A DNA stretch of 64,000 bases from Streptomyces sp. HM190. GTDB lineage: Bacteria > Actinomycetota > Actinomycetes > Streptomycetales > Streptomycetaceae. Of this stretch, positions 51,529 through 58,814 are shown piece after piece. The translations under genes were made by a program, and so were the position numbers. Numbering within the stretch: position 1 is the stretch's first letter; the number at the start of each line of letters is the position of its first letter. The stretch spans positions 4,402,001 to 4,466,000 of the forward strand of contig NZ_CP047318.1 of the NCBI RefSeq assembly GCF_009857135.1, in the 5' to 3' direction. The notes under the pieces are model-generated. The model saw only the letters and a list, made by a program, of their open reading frames with translations, did no database searches and was not told the origin of the DNA.

Positions 51529-53292
51529 ATGCATCGGTACAGGTCCCACACCTGCGGCGAGCTCCGCGCCTCTGACGTCGGCACCGACGTCCGGCTGAGC
51601 GGCTGGCTGCACAATCGGCGCGACCTGGGCGGCATCCTCTTCATCGATCTGCGCGACCACTACGGCATCACGCAGCTCGTCGCCCGTCCGGGCACCCCGG
51701 CGTACGAGGCCCTGGACAAGATCTCCAAGGAGTCGACCGTCCGTGTCGACGGCAAGGTCGTCTCCCGTGGCGCCGAGAACGTGAACCCCGACCTGCCCAC
51801 CGGCGAGGTCGAGGTCGAGGTCGGCGAGGTCGAGCTGCTCGGCGCGGCCGCCCCGCTCCCCTTCACCATCAACGCGGAGGACGGGGTCAACGAGGAGCGG
51901 CGCCTGGAGTACCGCTTCCTCGACCTGCGCCGCGAGCGCATGCACCGCAACATCATGCTGCGTACGGCCGTGATCAGTGCCATCCGTCACAAGATGACGG
52001 CCCTCGGCTTCAACGAGATGGCCACGCCGATCCTGTCCGCCACCTCCCCCGAGGGCGCCCGCGACTTCGTCGTGCCCTCGCGCCTGAACCCGGGCAAGTT
52101 CTACGCCCTCCCCCAGGCTCCGCAGCAGTTCAAGCAGCTGCTGATGATCTCGGGCTTCGACCGGTACTTCCAGATCGCGCCCTGCTTCCGTGACGAGGAC
52201 GCGCGCGCCGACCGTTCGCCGGGCGAGTTCTACCAGCTCGACGTCGAGATGAGCTTCGTGGAGCAGGAGGACGTCTTCCAGCCCATCGAGCAGCTCATGA
52301 CCGAGCTGTTCGAGGAGTTCGGCAACGGCCGTCACGTCACCTCCCCGTTCCCGCGCATCCCGTTCCGCGAGGCGATGCTGAAGTACGGCTCCGACAAGCC
52401 GGACCTGCGCGCCCAGCTGGAGCTGGTCGACATCACCGACATCTTCGAGAGCTCGGAGTTCAAGGCGTTCGCCGGCAAGCACGTGCGGGCGCTGCCGGTG
52501 CCGGACGTCTCCGGCCAGCCGCGGAAGTTCTTCGACCAGCTCGGCGACTACGCGGTGGAGCAGGGAGCGAAGGGCCTGGCCTGGGTGCGCGTCGGCGAGG
52601 ACGGTGCGCTGTCCGGCCCGATCGCGAAGTTCCTGACCGAGGAGAACGTCGCCGAGCTGACCAAGCGCCTGTCGCTGGCCGCCGGCCACGCCGTGTTCTT
52701 CGGCGCCGGCGAGTTCGACGAGGTCTCCAAGATCATGGGCGCGGTGCGGGTGGAAGCCGCCAAGCGTGCCGGGCACTTCGAGGAGGGCGTCTTCCGGTTC
52801 TGCTGGATCGTCGACTTCCCGATGTACGAGAAGGACGAGGACACCGGGAAGATCGACTTCTCGCACAACCCGTTCTCGATGCCGCAGGGTGGTCTGGAAG
52901 CCCTGGAGACCCAGGACCCGCTGGACATCCTCGGCTGGCAGTACGACATCGTCTGCAACGGTGTCGAGCTGTCCTCCGGCGCGATCCGGAACCACGAACC
53001 CGAGATCATGCTGAAGGCTTTCGAGATCGCGGGCTACGACCGGGACACCGTCGAGGAGCAGTTCGCGGGCATGCTGCGCGCGTTCCGCTTCGGCGCCCCG
53101 CCGCACGGCGGTATCGCCCCCGGTGTCGACCGGATCGTCATGCTCCTCGCCGACGAGCCGAACATCCGCGAGACCATCGCCTTCCCGCTCAACGGCAACG
53201 CCCAGGACCTGATGATGGGCGCGCCGACGGAGCTGGAGGAGGCGCGGCTGCGCGAGCTGCACATCTCGGTGCGGAAGCCGCAGCCCAAGTAG
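51529..53292 (+). CDS. aspS: Aspartyl-tRNA synthetase
   Basis: A 587-residue bacterial-type class IIb synthetase. The N-terminal OB-fold anticodon domain (VRLSGWLHNRRDLGGILFIDLRDHYGITQLV) is followed by motif 2 (FRDEDARADRSPGEFYQLDVEMSF), the bacterial GAD insertion (about 290-420) and motif 3 (GGIAPGVDRIVMLLADE). The length is that of the bacterial type, not the shorter archaeal type. Streptomyces relies on GatCAB amidation for some tRNAs, so relaxed tRNA specificity is possible but cannot be read from this sequence. ATG 51529 lies within GATGCATCGG; the upstream GAAGACTGGATG region offers only a weak ribosome site. Confidence 0.95.
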   Translation: MHRYRSHTCGELRASDVGTDVRLSGWLHNRRDLGGILFIDLRDHYGITQLVARPGTPAYEALDKISKESTVRVDGKVVSRGAENVNPDLPTGEVEVEVGEVELLGAAAPLPFTINAEDGVNEERRLEYRFLDLRRERMHRNIMLRTAVISAIRHKMTALGFNEMATPILSATSPEGARDFVVPSRLNPGKFYALPQAPQQFKQLLMISGFDRYFQIAPCFRDEDARADRSPGEFYQLDVEMSFVEQEDVFQPIEQLMTELFEEFGNGRHVTSPFPRIPFREAMLKYGSDKPDLRAQLELVDITDIFESSEFKAFAGKHVRALPVPDVSGQPRKFFDQLGDYAVEQGAKGLAWVRVGEDGALSGPIAKFLTEENVAELTKRLSLAAGHAVFFGAGEFDEVSKIMGAVRVEAAKRAGHFEEGVFRFCWIVDFPMYEKDEDTGKIDFSHNPFSMPQGGLEALETQDPLDILGWQYDIVCNGVELSSGAIRNHEPEIMLKAFEIAGYDRDTVEEQFAGMLRAFRFGAPPHGGIAPGVDRIVMLLADEPNIRETIAFPLNGNAQDLMMGAPTELEEARLRELHISVRKPQPK

Positions 53293-53329
53293 AGAAACGC
53301 GTGAGGCAAGCCTGTTGAGGGCTTGAATC

Positions 53330-53372
53330 GAAAAGGGTCCGGAAATCGTCCGTCGATTTCCGGACCCTTTTC
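53330..53372 (+). terminator. Terminator of aspS
   Basis: A perfect 19 bp stem GAAAAGGGTCCGGAAATCG/CGATTTCCGGACCCTTTTC with a five-base loop; the right arm ends in TTTTC, closer to a classic intrinsic terminator than others in this window. Confidence 0.88.
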
Positions 53373-53407
53373 CGTGGGCGGGGAAAAGGCGCTGTTCTCT
53401 CAGCTCC

Positions 53408-53430
53408 TTGACAGGGTTCCTGCCTAACTT
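53408..53430 (+). promoter_or_regulatory. Shared promoter motif upstream of dioxygenase copy 1
   Basis: TTGACAG and, ten bases on, CTAACTT lie just before the ATG (eight bases from the second element). The same pair (CTGACAG, CTAATTT) sits at the same distance before the second copy at 54423-54445. The spacing is too short for a normal -35/-10 pair, so the second element is probably the -10 of a leaderless promoter and the first may bind an activator. Confidence 0.5.
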
Positions 53431-53438
53431 CCCGGCGC

Positions 53439-54344
53439 ATGACAGCCAATCAACAGAATCAGGTGAATTCCTCACAGGCGCCGCGGGGCGGCAAGGGGGA
53501 GCCGACGCGTCGTACGGTCGTCGTGGTGGCCGCGGGTGCCGTCGCGGCGGTGGGCCTGGGCGGTGCCGTGGCCGTCGCGGGCGAGCGGAGAGGGGCCTTG
53601 GGCGCCTCCTCCACCGCGTCCGAGGAGTGCTACCGGCTCACCTCGGAGACCGTCGAGGGCCCGTACTACATCGACGCCGACAAGGTCCGGCAGGACATCA
53701 CCGAGGACCGGGAGGGCATCCCCCTCATCCTCCGGATCAAGGTGATCGACTCCGGGACGTGCCGTCCGCTGCGGGACGCGGCCGTGGACATCTGGCACTG
53801 CGACGCGGTGGGCGTCTACTCCGGCTACGAGGACACGGGCAACGGCGGTGGTGGCCCCGCGCCCACCGGAGAACCGCCGAGCGGTGAACCGCCCACCGGT
53901 GAGCCCTCGGGCCCGCCCCCGGGCGGTGGCCACCAGGAACCCACGGACGACACCCGCTATCTGCGCGGGACGTGGCGCACGGACGGAAAGGGCTTCGTCA
54001 CCTTCAGGACGGTCTTCCCGGGCTGGTACCGGGGCCGCTGCGTGCACGTCCACACCAAGGTGCATGTCGACGGCGAGTGGACGGACAGCGGTTACGAGGG
54101 CGGGACCACCTGCCACACCGGCCAGTTCTTCTTCGACGAGGAGTCCGTCATCGCCTCGGCGGCGCTGGAGCCGTACGCGTCGAACACGGCGGAGCGCACG
54201 ACCCTCGACGAGGACACGATCTATGACGGCAGCGGCACCCAGGGGGGTCTGCTCAAGCTCAAGTACAAGAAGAACGACATCGCGAAGGGAGTCACCGGAA
54301 CGATCATCGTGGGCGTCGATCCGGAGGCGACCCACAACGGATAG
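53439..54344 (+). CDS. Secreted intradiol ring-cleavage dioxygenase-like protein, copy 1
   Basis: A 301-residue protein. A twin-arginine-like signal (PTRRTVVVVAAGAVAAVGLGGAVAVA) is followed by the intradiol dioxygenase fold: ETVEGPYYIDADKVRQDI, AAVDIWHCDAVGVYSGYE and FPGWYRGRCVHVHTKVH, which supply candidate iron ligands Tyr (YSGY), Tyr (GWY) and His-His (HVH). Between the first Tyr and the rest lies a Gly/Pro/Thr-rich insert (GGGGPAPTGEPPSGEPPTGE). Substrates of secreted members are probably catechols from plant material. No carbohydrate-binding domain is present. It is followed by a near-copy, the result of tandem duplication. Confidence 0.85.
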   Translation: MTANQQNQVNSSQAPRGGKGEPTRRTVVVVAAGAVAAVGLGGAVAVAGERRGALGASSTASEECYRLTSETVEGPYYIDADKVRQDITEDREGIPLILRIKVIDSGTCRPLRDAAVDIWHCDAVGVYSGYEDTGNGGGGPAPTGEPPSGEPPTGEPSGPPPGGGHQEPTDDTRYLRGTWRTDGKGFVTFRTVFPGWYRGRCVHVHTKVHVDGEWTDSGYEGGTTCHTGQFFFDEESVIASAALEPYASNTAERTTLDEDTIYDGSGTQGGLLKLKYKKNDIAKGVTGTIIVGVDPEATHNG

Positions 54345-54356
54345 GGGATGTGCCCT

Positions 54357-54400
54357 TTTCCTCCTGTTCCCCTTCGTGCGGGAAGGGGAACAGGAGGAAA
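54357..54400 (+). terminator. Terminator between the two dioxygenase copies
   Basis: TTTCCTCCTGTTCCCCTTC/GAAGGGGAACAGGAGGAAA, a perfect 19 bp stem with a six-base loop. The two copies are therefore separate transcription units. Confidence 0.85.
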
Positions 54401-54422
54401 GCCACAGTGCTTTCCCATGGTG

Positions 54423-54445
54423 CTGACAGTTTCCGTCCCTAATTT
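54423..54445 (+). promoter_or_regulatory. Shared promoter motif upstream of dioxygenase copy 2
   Basis: CTGACAG followed nine bases later by CTAATTT, eight bases before the ATG, matching the motif before copy 1. Confidence 0.5.
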
Positions 54446-54453
54446 CCTCGTCC

Positions 54454-55413
54454 ATGACGGGAAATCAGAACGCACATGAGCAGGACCCCGAGTCCCGGGG
54501 CCCGAAGCACAAGAAGGACATGACGCGCCGCAGGGTCGTGGTCGCGGGGGCCGGCGCCGTGGCCGCGGTGGCCGCGGGCGGCGCCGTCGTCGCGACCGCG
54601 AGCGCGGACACGTCCGGCAGCGCGAAGGGCGGCACGGCCGGGAGCGCGACCGCGAGCACCGGCGAGGAGTGCTACCGGCTCACCTCGGAGACCACCGAGG
54701 GCCCGTACTACATCGACGCCGACAAGATCCGGCAGGACATCACCGAGGACAAGGAGGGCATCCCCTTCACCCTCCGGATCAAGGTGATCGACTCCGAGAC
54801 GTGCCGTCCCCTCAAGGACGCGGCCGTGGACATCTGGCACTGCGACGCGCTGGGCCTGTACTCGGGCTACGAGAGCTTCTCCGAGGGCGGCGGCACCGCC
54901 CCCACCGACGCGCCCTCCGGCACCCCCACGGACGCGCCGTCCGGCGCCCCGACCGGCGAGCCCCCGTCCGGGGGCGGCGGAGGCGGCGGTCACGAGGAGC
55001 CGACCAGCGACACCCGCTATCTGCGCGGCACCTGGAAGACCGACAAGAAGGGCTTCGTCACTTTCAGGACGGTCTTCCCGGGCTGGTACCGGGGCCGCTG
55101 CGTGCACGTCCACACCAAGGTGCATGTCAACGGCGAGTGGACGGACAGCGGTTACGAGGGCGGGACCACCTGCCACACCGGCCAGTTCTTCTTCGACGAG
55201 GAGGCCGTGCTCGCCTCCGCCGAGGTCGAGCCGTACTCCACCTCGACGACCGAGCGCACGACCCTCGACGAGGACACGATCTACGACGGCAGCGGCACCC
55301 AGGGGGGTCTGCTCAAGCTGAAGTACAAGAAGAACGACATCGCCAAGGGCGTCACCGGAACGATCACCGTCGGCGTCGACCCGGACGCGACGAACACCGG
55401 CACGGACGTCTGA
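54454..55413 (+). CDS. Secreted intradiol ring-cleavage dioxygenase-like protein, copy 2
   Basis: A 319-residue paralogue of the preceding gene. The Tat-type signal (DMTRRRVVVAGAGAVAAVAAGG) and catalytic region are conserved; 54003-54143 and 55063-55203 differ at one base only. The internal low-complexity insert differs completely (APTDAPSGTPTDAPSGAPTG then seven Gly) and is longer. The identical catalytic core against a variable linker points to recent duplication or gene conversion acting on the core. Candidate iron ligands Tyr, Tyr, His, His are as in copy 1. Confidence 0.85.
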   Translation: MTGNQNAHEQDPESRGPKHKKDMTRRRVVVAGAGAVAAVAAGGAVVATASADTSGSAKGGTAGSATASTGEECYRLTSETTEGPYYIDADKIRQDITEDKEGIPFTLRIKVIDSETCRPLKDAAVDIWHCDALGLYSGYESFSEGGGTAPTDAPSGTPTDAPSGAPTGEPPSGGGGGGGHEEPTSDTRYLRGTWKTDKKGFVTFRTVFPGWYRGRCVHVHTKVHVNGEWTDSGYEGGTTCHTGQFFFDEEAVLASAEVEPYSTSTTERTTLDEDTIYDGSGTQGGLLKLKYKKNDIAKGVTGTITVGVDPDATNTGTDV

Positions 55414-55466
55414 CGCAGGAAGGCTGACGCGCGAAGGCCGACGCACGGCGATCGGCGCGTCGGCGG

Positions 55467-55598
55467 CTGACGCACCGACAGCCGACGCACCGACAGCCGA
55501 CGCACCGACGGCTGACGTGCCGATGGTGACCGGCCGACGGCTGACGTGCCGATGGTGACCGGCCGGCGGCTGACGCGTCTACGGTGACCGGCCGGCGG
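55467..55598. repeat. Composite minisatellite: 3 x 15 bp and 3 x 29 bp
   Basis: Three 15 bp units (CCGACGCACCGACAG type, 55467-55511) run directly into three 29 bp units (55512-55540, 55541-55569, 55570-55598) that share CTGACG(T/C)G and GGTGACCGGCCG. The first two long units differ at one base. The 440-base gap after the second dioxygenase holds nothing else recognised; a minus-strand frame through it is an artefact of the repeats. Confidence 0.8.
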
Positions 55599-55855
55599 AG
55601 CGCGGGACGGTCTGCGGCTCGCCGTCCGGCGGAGTGTCGGGCGGCCCGGCGTGAGGCCCGGAATCCTCTCCCCTCGGGTTCCGGGCCTTTCGGCGTGCCT
55701 GCAGGCGCCTGGTGGGCCGGGTGCTGGGGAAGTCATCAGCGGACGCACAGGTTTCTCGCCGGAGGAGCACAGCGGGCGCGGGTGTGATGGACGCAGAGAG
55801 CGAGGAACCCGTAGGGGACGGAAACGTCGGAGAACCACGGGGAGTGGAGGAGGCC

Positions 55856-56377
55856 ATGGAATGCGCCGTGCTGCTCGCACCGCTGCTGGTCCTCGGGGCG
55901 GTGGTCGCGGTCATCGCCCAGTGGCGCCGCGGTGACCGGAGGGAGGCGACGTCCGACCTGGACGCGGAGGCCGACGCCAACCGCTGGGTGGTCCGGCTCG
56001 GCGGCGGCCTGGCCGGGATCGACGTGCGGGCGCAGGCCGCCGCGGACGACGAGGCGGCCCGAGCCCTGTCCGACGCCGCCGAACGCCTCCGTACCGCACG
56101 GGCACGGCTGGCCTCCGCTCGGACGCCCGACCAGTACGCGGTGGTCGTCCGCACCGCGGCCGAGGGCCTGCACCACGTGGGGGAGGCCCGCAGGGCGCTG
56201 GGGCTGGACCCGCCCGCCGCGGACGGGCGGAACGCCGCGCAGGACGAGCCGCCGACGGCTCACGTCACGCGCGGGGCCGCCCGAGACGCGCGCAGGGCCG
56301 CACGAGGCGATCGGAGGGCCGCCCGGGTCGAGCGGAAGGAACTGTCGTACGGGCTCGACACGTCCTACCGATCATGA
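55856..56377 (+). CDS. Small membrane-anchored protein, unknown
   Basis: A 173-residue protein: N-terminal membrane helix (CAVLLAPLLVLGAVVAVIAQW) then a charged, Ala/Arg-rich cytoplasmic domain with probable coiled coil (DEAARALSDAAERLRTARARLASARTPDQYAVVVRTAAEGLHHVGEARRALGLDPP) and a basic tail. ATG 55856 follows GGAGGAGG; ATG 55787 upstream would add 23 residues but lacks such a site. It overlaps the GPP34 gene by four bases, so the two proteins are probably made together. No firm family. Confidence 0.7.
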   Translation: MECAVLLAPLLVLGAVVAVIAQWRRGDRREATSDLDAEADANRWVVRLGGGLAGIDVRAQAAADDEAARALSDAAERLRTARARLASARTPDQYAVVVRTAAEGLHHVGEARRALGLDPPAADGRNAAQDEPPTAHVTRGAARDARRAARGDRRAARVERKELSYGLDTSYRS

Positions 56378-57003
56378 CCATGTCGTCCTCTGCCGCCGGC
56401 CCCGTCCCCACGACCCTCGGTGAGGAGGTCCTCCTCCTCTCCCTCGACGACTCCACGGGCGAGGCGAGGTCGCCGCTGCGGACGCCGTACGCGATCGCGG
56501 CCGCGGCCCTGCTGGAACGGGCGCTCGCCGACGGTCCCGACGGCGCGGTGCTCCCGGACGACGCCGAGAAGTGGATCAACGAGCGGCGCGACGGGGAGTA
56601 CCAGAGGGCCCTGCGGGGTCTGCTGGACAAGGGCCTGGTCCGGGAGGAGAAGCGCCGGCTCCTCCTCGTCTTCCGCACCACCGTCCACCCGGAGGTCGAC
56701 GGCACGGTGGAGGCCGCGCTGCGCGGGCGGCTCGCGGCGGTCGTCCTGGAGGGAAGCGAACCCGATCACCGCACCGCCGCCCTGATCACCCTGCTCCACC
56801 ACGCCGACCTGCGGGAACTGGCCTTTCCCGACCTGGACGAGGAGCAGTCGGCGGCGGTCGAGCGGCGCATGACGGAGATCGCCGAACGCCACTGGGCGGA
56901 CCCCGCCCTCCGTCGCATGGCCGAGACGGCCGCCGCGACCTCGGCCGCGCTGACCGCCGTGACGACGGCGGCCACGGTCGTGATCATCACGGCGGTGACC
57001 TGA
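56374..57003 (+). CDS. GPP34 (GOLPH3/Vps74-like) family phosphoprotein
   Basis: A 209-residue protein with the GOLPH3-type layout: TLGEEVLLLSLDDSTGEAR at the start, YAIAAAALLERALADG, RRDGEYQRALRGLLDKGLVREEKRRLLLVF and a hydrophobic C-terminal helix (TSAALTAVTTAATVVIITAV). Eukaryotic members bind phosphatidylinositol 4-phosphate and anchor glycosyltransferases; actinobacterial ones are common but uncharacterised. ATGA overlap with the upstream membrane protein. Convergent with the MarR/GbsR regulator. Confidence 0.85.
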   Translation: MTMSSSAAGPVPTTLGEEVLLLSLDDSTGEARSPLRTPYAIAAAALLERALADGPDGAVLPDDAEKWINERRDGEYQRALRGLLDKGLVREEKRRLLLVFRTTVHPEVDGTVEAALRGRLAAVVLEGSEPDHRTAALITLLHHADLRELAFPDLDEEQSAAVERRMTEIAERHWADPALRRMAETAAATSAALTAVTTAATVVIITAVT

Positions 57004-57115
57004 ACCGAGGGCGCGGACCAGGCACCGCCGCCGTCCCCGCGGGGGAGCCGCCCTCTGTCCGGTGACAGGGGGTGGGCGCCGCCGACGCCCGCCGCCTGGT
57101 CGCGGACACGGGTGG

Positions 57116-57892
57116 CTACGCGCCGGTGTCCCCGTCGCCGTCCTGCCCGCCCGCCGCTTCGTCGCCCTCGGTCCGCCCGCTTCCCTGCTTCGTGTGGAGC
57201 ACCTCGCGGGCCTGTTCCGCCGCGCGGATGGTGCTCTCGCTGACGAAGTCGAGGAAGCGTGCGATGTTCTCCAGGCGGGCGCCGGCCGGGGACTCGTGGC
57301 CGAGGACGCCGACGCCCTGCCGGGCGGTCTCGATGACCTGGGTGAGGGCGCGGGCGCTGGCCAGCATCGACTGGTACCAGATGTCGTCGTCGACGACGTA
57401 GCGCTCGCGGCGGCGGTCGTCGCGTTCCCTGCGGACGAACGCCTGGCCCTCCAGATAGGTGATCGCCTTGGAGACGGACGCCGGGCTGACCTGGAGGCGC
57501 TGGACCAGGTCGGACGCGGTGAGGCTGCCCGAGTCGCTGAGGGTGAGGCAGGCCATGACCCGCGCCATCATCTTCGGCATGCCCGAGGCCATCATCACGG
57601 TGGCGAACGTCTCCTCGAACTCGCGCACCGCCTCGGTGTCCCGCCCGTTCGCCGCCGCGGCCGCCGCCGGTCCCCGTGGCGCGCTCTGCCTGCGCCGCTG
57701 CGCGCGGCGTTCGGTGGCGCGGTGGGCCAGGTCGGCGCGGTAGCCGGTGGGGCCGCCGTTGCGCATGACCTCGCGCGTGACGGTCGAGGTGGGACGGTCG
57801 AGATGTCGGGCGATCTCGGCGTAGGCGAGACCGTCGGCCAGCCCCAGGGCGATCTGCTGACGTTCGGGCTGCGTGAGCCTGCCTCCTGGCAT
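57116..57892 (-). CDS. MarR/GbsR-like regulator with extra IS30-type helix-turn-helix
   Basis: A 258-residue DNA-binding protein. Residues ~5-50 (LTQPERQQIALGLADGLAYAEIARHLDRPTSTVTREVMRNGG) match the IS30-type HTH. Residues ~100-230 form a GbsR/MarR winged helix (MPKMMARVMACLTLSDSGSLTASDLVQRLQVSPASVSKAITYLEGQAFVRRERDDRRRERYVV). The tail is Gly/Asp-rich. ATG 57892 follows AAGGGG. It is divergent from the DUF4097/ABC genes, and both promoters overlap TTGCAA-type repeats, so it is the likely repressor of itself and of that operon. Confidence 0.87.
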   Translation of the reverse strand: MPGGRLTQPERQQIALGLADGLAYAEIARHLDRPTSTVTREVMRNGGPTGYRADLAHRATERRAQRRRQSAPRGPAAAAAANGRDTEAVREFEETFATVMMASGMPKMMARVMACLTLSDSGSLTASDLVQRLQVSPASVSKAITYLEGQAFVRRERDDRRRERYVVDDDIWYQSMLASARALTQVIETARQGVGVLGHESPAGARLENIARFLDFVSESTIRAAEQAREVLHTKQGSGRTEGDEAAGGQDGDGDTGA

Positions 57893-57944
57893 GGGGTCCC
57901 CTTCGTGTGCGCGTGAGCACCCACCATAGCGTTCACCTCCATTC

Positions 57945-58077
57945 CATTGCAACGGTGCGGAGGGGCTGTTGTTGCGTTAATTTCACATCCATTGCAATGA
58001 TTTCCCTTCTTTGACCTGCATTGATGCTGCTCTTGTGCAACAAGATGGTTGCTGCCTCTGTGAATGCAACGTAGCGT
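57945..58077. promoter_or_regulatory. Divergent promoters overlapped by an array of TTGCAA-type sites
   Basis: Repeated elements: CATTGCAACG (57945-57954), GTTGCG (57971-57976), perfect palindrome CATTGCAATG (57990-57999), CTTGT-GCA-ACAAG (58032-58044) and AATGCAACG (58063-58071). The regulator's -35 (TTGCAA, 57947-57952) pairs with a -10 TATGGT 18 bases away. The DUF4097 promoter has TTGCTG (58049-58054), 17 bases, TAGCGT (58072-58077). The sites overlap or flank both promoters, fitting repression by the divergent GbsR-type protein. Confidence 0.65.
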
Positions 58078-58114
58078 TTCTCTCGTCGGAAACAACACTC
58101 CAGAGGAGAGAACG

Positions 58115-58783
58115 ATGCAGAAGTTCGTCACCCCCGCCCCGATCGCCGCCGTCCTCGACATCCAGGCCGGACGGGTGCAGGTCATCGCCGCCGACCGGGC
58201 GGACACCGTCGTCGAGGTCCGGCCCATGGACCCCGCCACGGGCCGGGACGTGCAGCTCGCCGAGGGCACCACCGTCGAGTACGCCGACGGCACCCTGCGG
58301 ATCACCGCGAAGGCACCGGTCAAGAACCGCCTCGTGGGTCCCGCCGGCTCGGTCGAGGTGACCGTCCAGCTGCCCACCGGCTCGCACGTCGAGGCCACCT
58401 CGGCCGGCGTCGAGTTCCGGGGCGTCGGACGGCTCGGGGACGTCACCGTCGACGGTGCCCTCGGCCAGGTCAAGCTCGACGAGACCGGCAGCGCCCGGCT
58501 GGCCGTCCTGGCCGGCGACATCTCGGTCGGCCGCCTCGGCGGACCCGCGGAGATCAGCACCCAGCAGGGCGACATCCGTGTCCACGAGGCCGTCAGCGGC
58601 ACGGTCGTGCTCCGCACCCAGTCCGGTGACATCTCGGTCGGCGCCGCCCCCGGTGTCTCGGCCGCCCTCGACGCCGGCACCGCCTACGGCCGCGTCAGCA
58701 ACGCCCTCAAGAACGACGGCACCACCGCGCTCGACATCCGCGCCACCACTTCCCGCGGTGACATCACCGCCCGCAGCCTCTGA
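58115..58783 (+). CDS. DUF4097 family beta-strand repeat protein
   Basis: A 222-residue protein made of a right-handed beta-helix/adhesin-like repeat domain: recurrent motifs such as LAVLAGDISVGRLGGPAEISTQQGDIRVHEAVSG and VVLRTQSGDISVGAA typify DUF4097. No signal peptide or membrane helix, so cytoplasmic. ATG 58115 follows GAGGAGAG. First gene of an operon with an ABC transporter; the role is unknown, possibly a scaffold or partner of the exporter. Confidence 0.85.
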   Translation: MQKFVTPAPIAAVLDIQAGRVQVIAADRADTVVEVRPMDPATGRDVQLAEGTTVEYADGTLRITAKAPVKNRLVGPAGSVEVTVQLPTGSHVEATSAGVEFRGVGRLGDVTVDGALGQVKLDETGSARLAVLAGDISVGRLGGPAEISTQQGDIRVHEAVSGTVVLRTQSGDISVGAAPGVSAALDAGTAYGRVSNALKNDGTTALDIRATTSRGDITARSL

Positions 58784-58814
58784 CCTCCCGGCCCCTCGAA
58801 GGAGCACACCCACC

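Noticed and set aside
53408..53413. TTGACA as a canonical -35 for dioxygenase copy 1
   Set aside because: Only 11 bases separate it from TAACTT, far short of the usual 16-18, so it was reported as an unexplained shared motif instead.
55467..55598. Repeat array that could resemble CRISPR
   Set aside because: Units are head-to-tail without unique spacers and no cas genes are near.
55281..55880. 199-codon minus-strand frame through the minisatellite
   Set aside because: Ser/Arg/Pro-rich translation of repeats with no start signal; it overlaps the end of the second dioxygenase.
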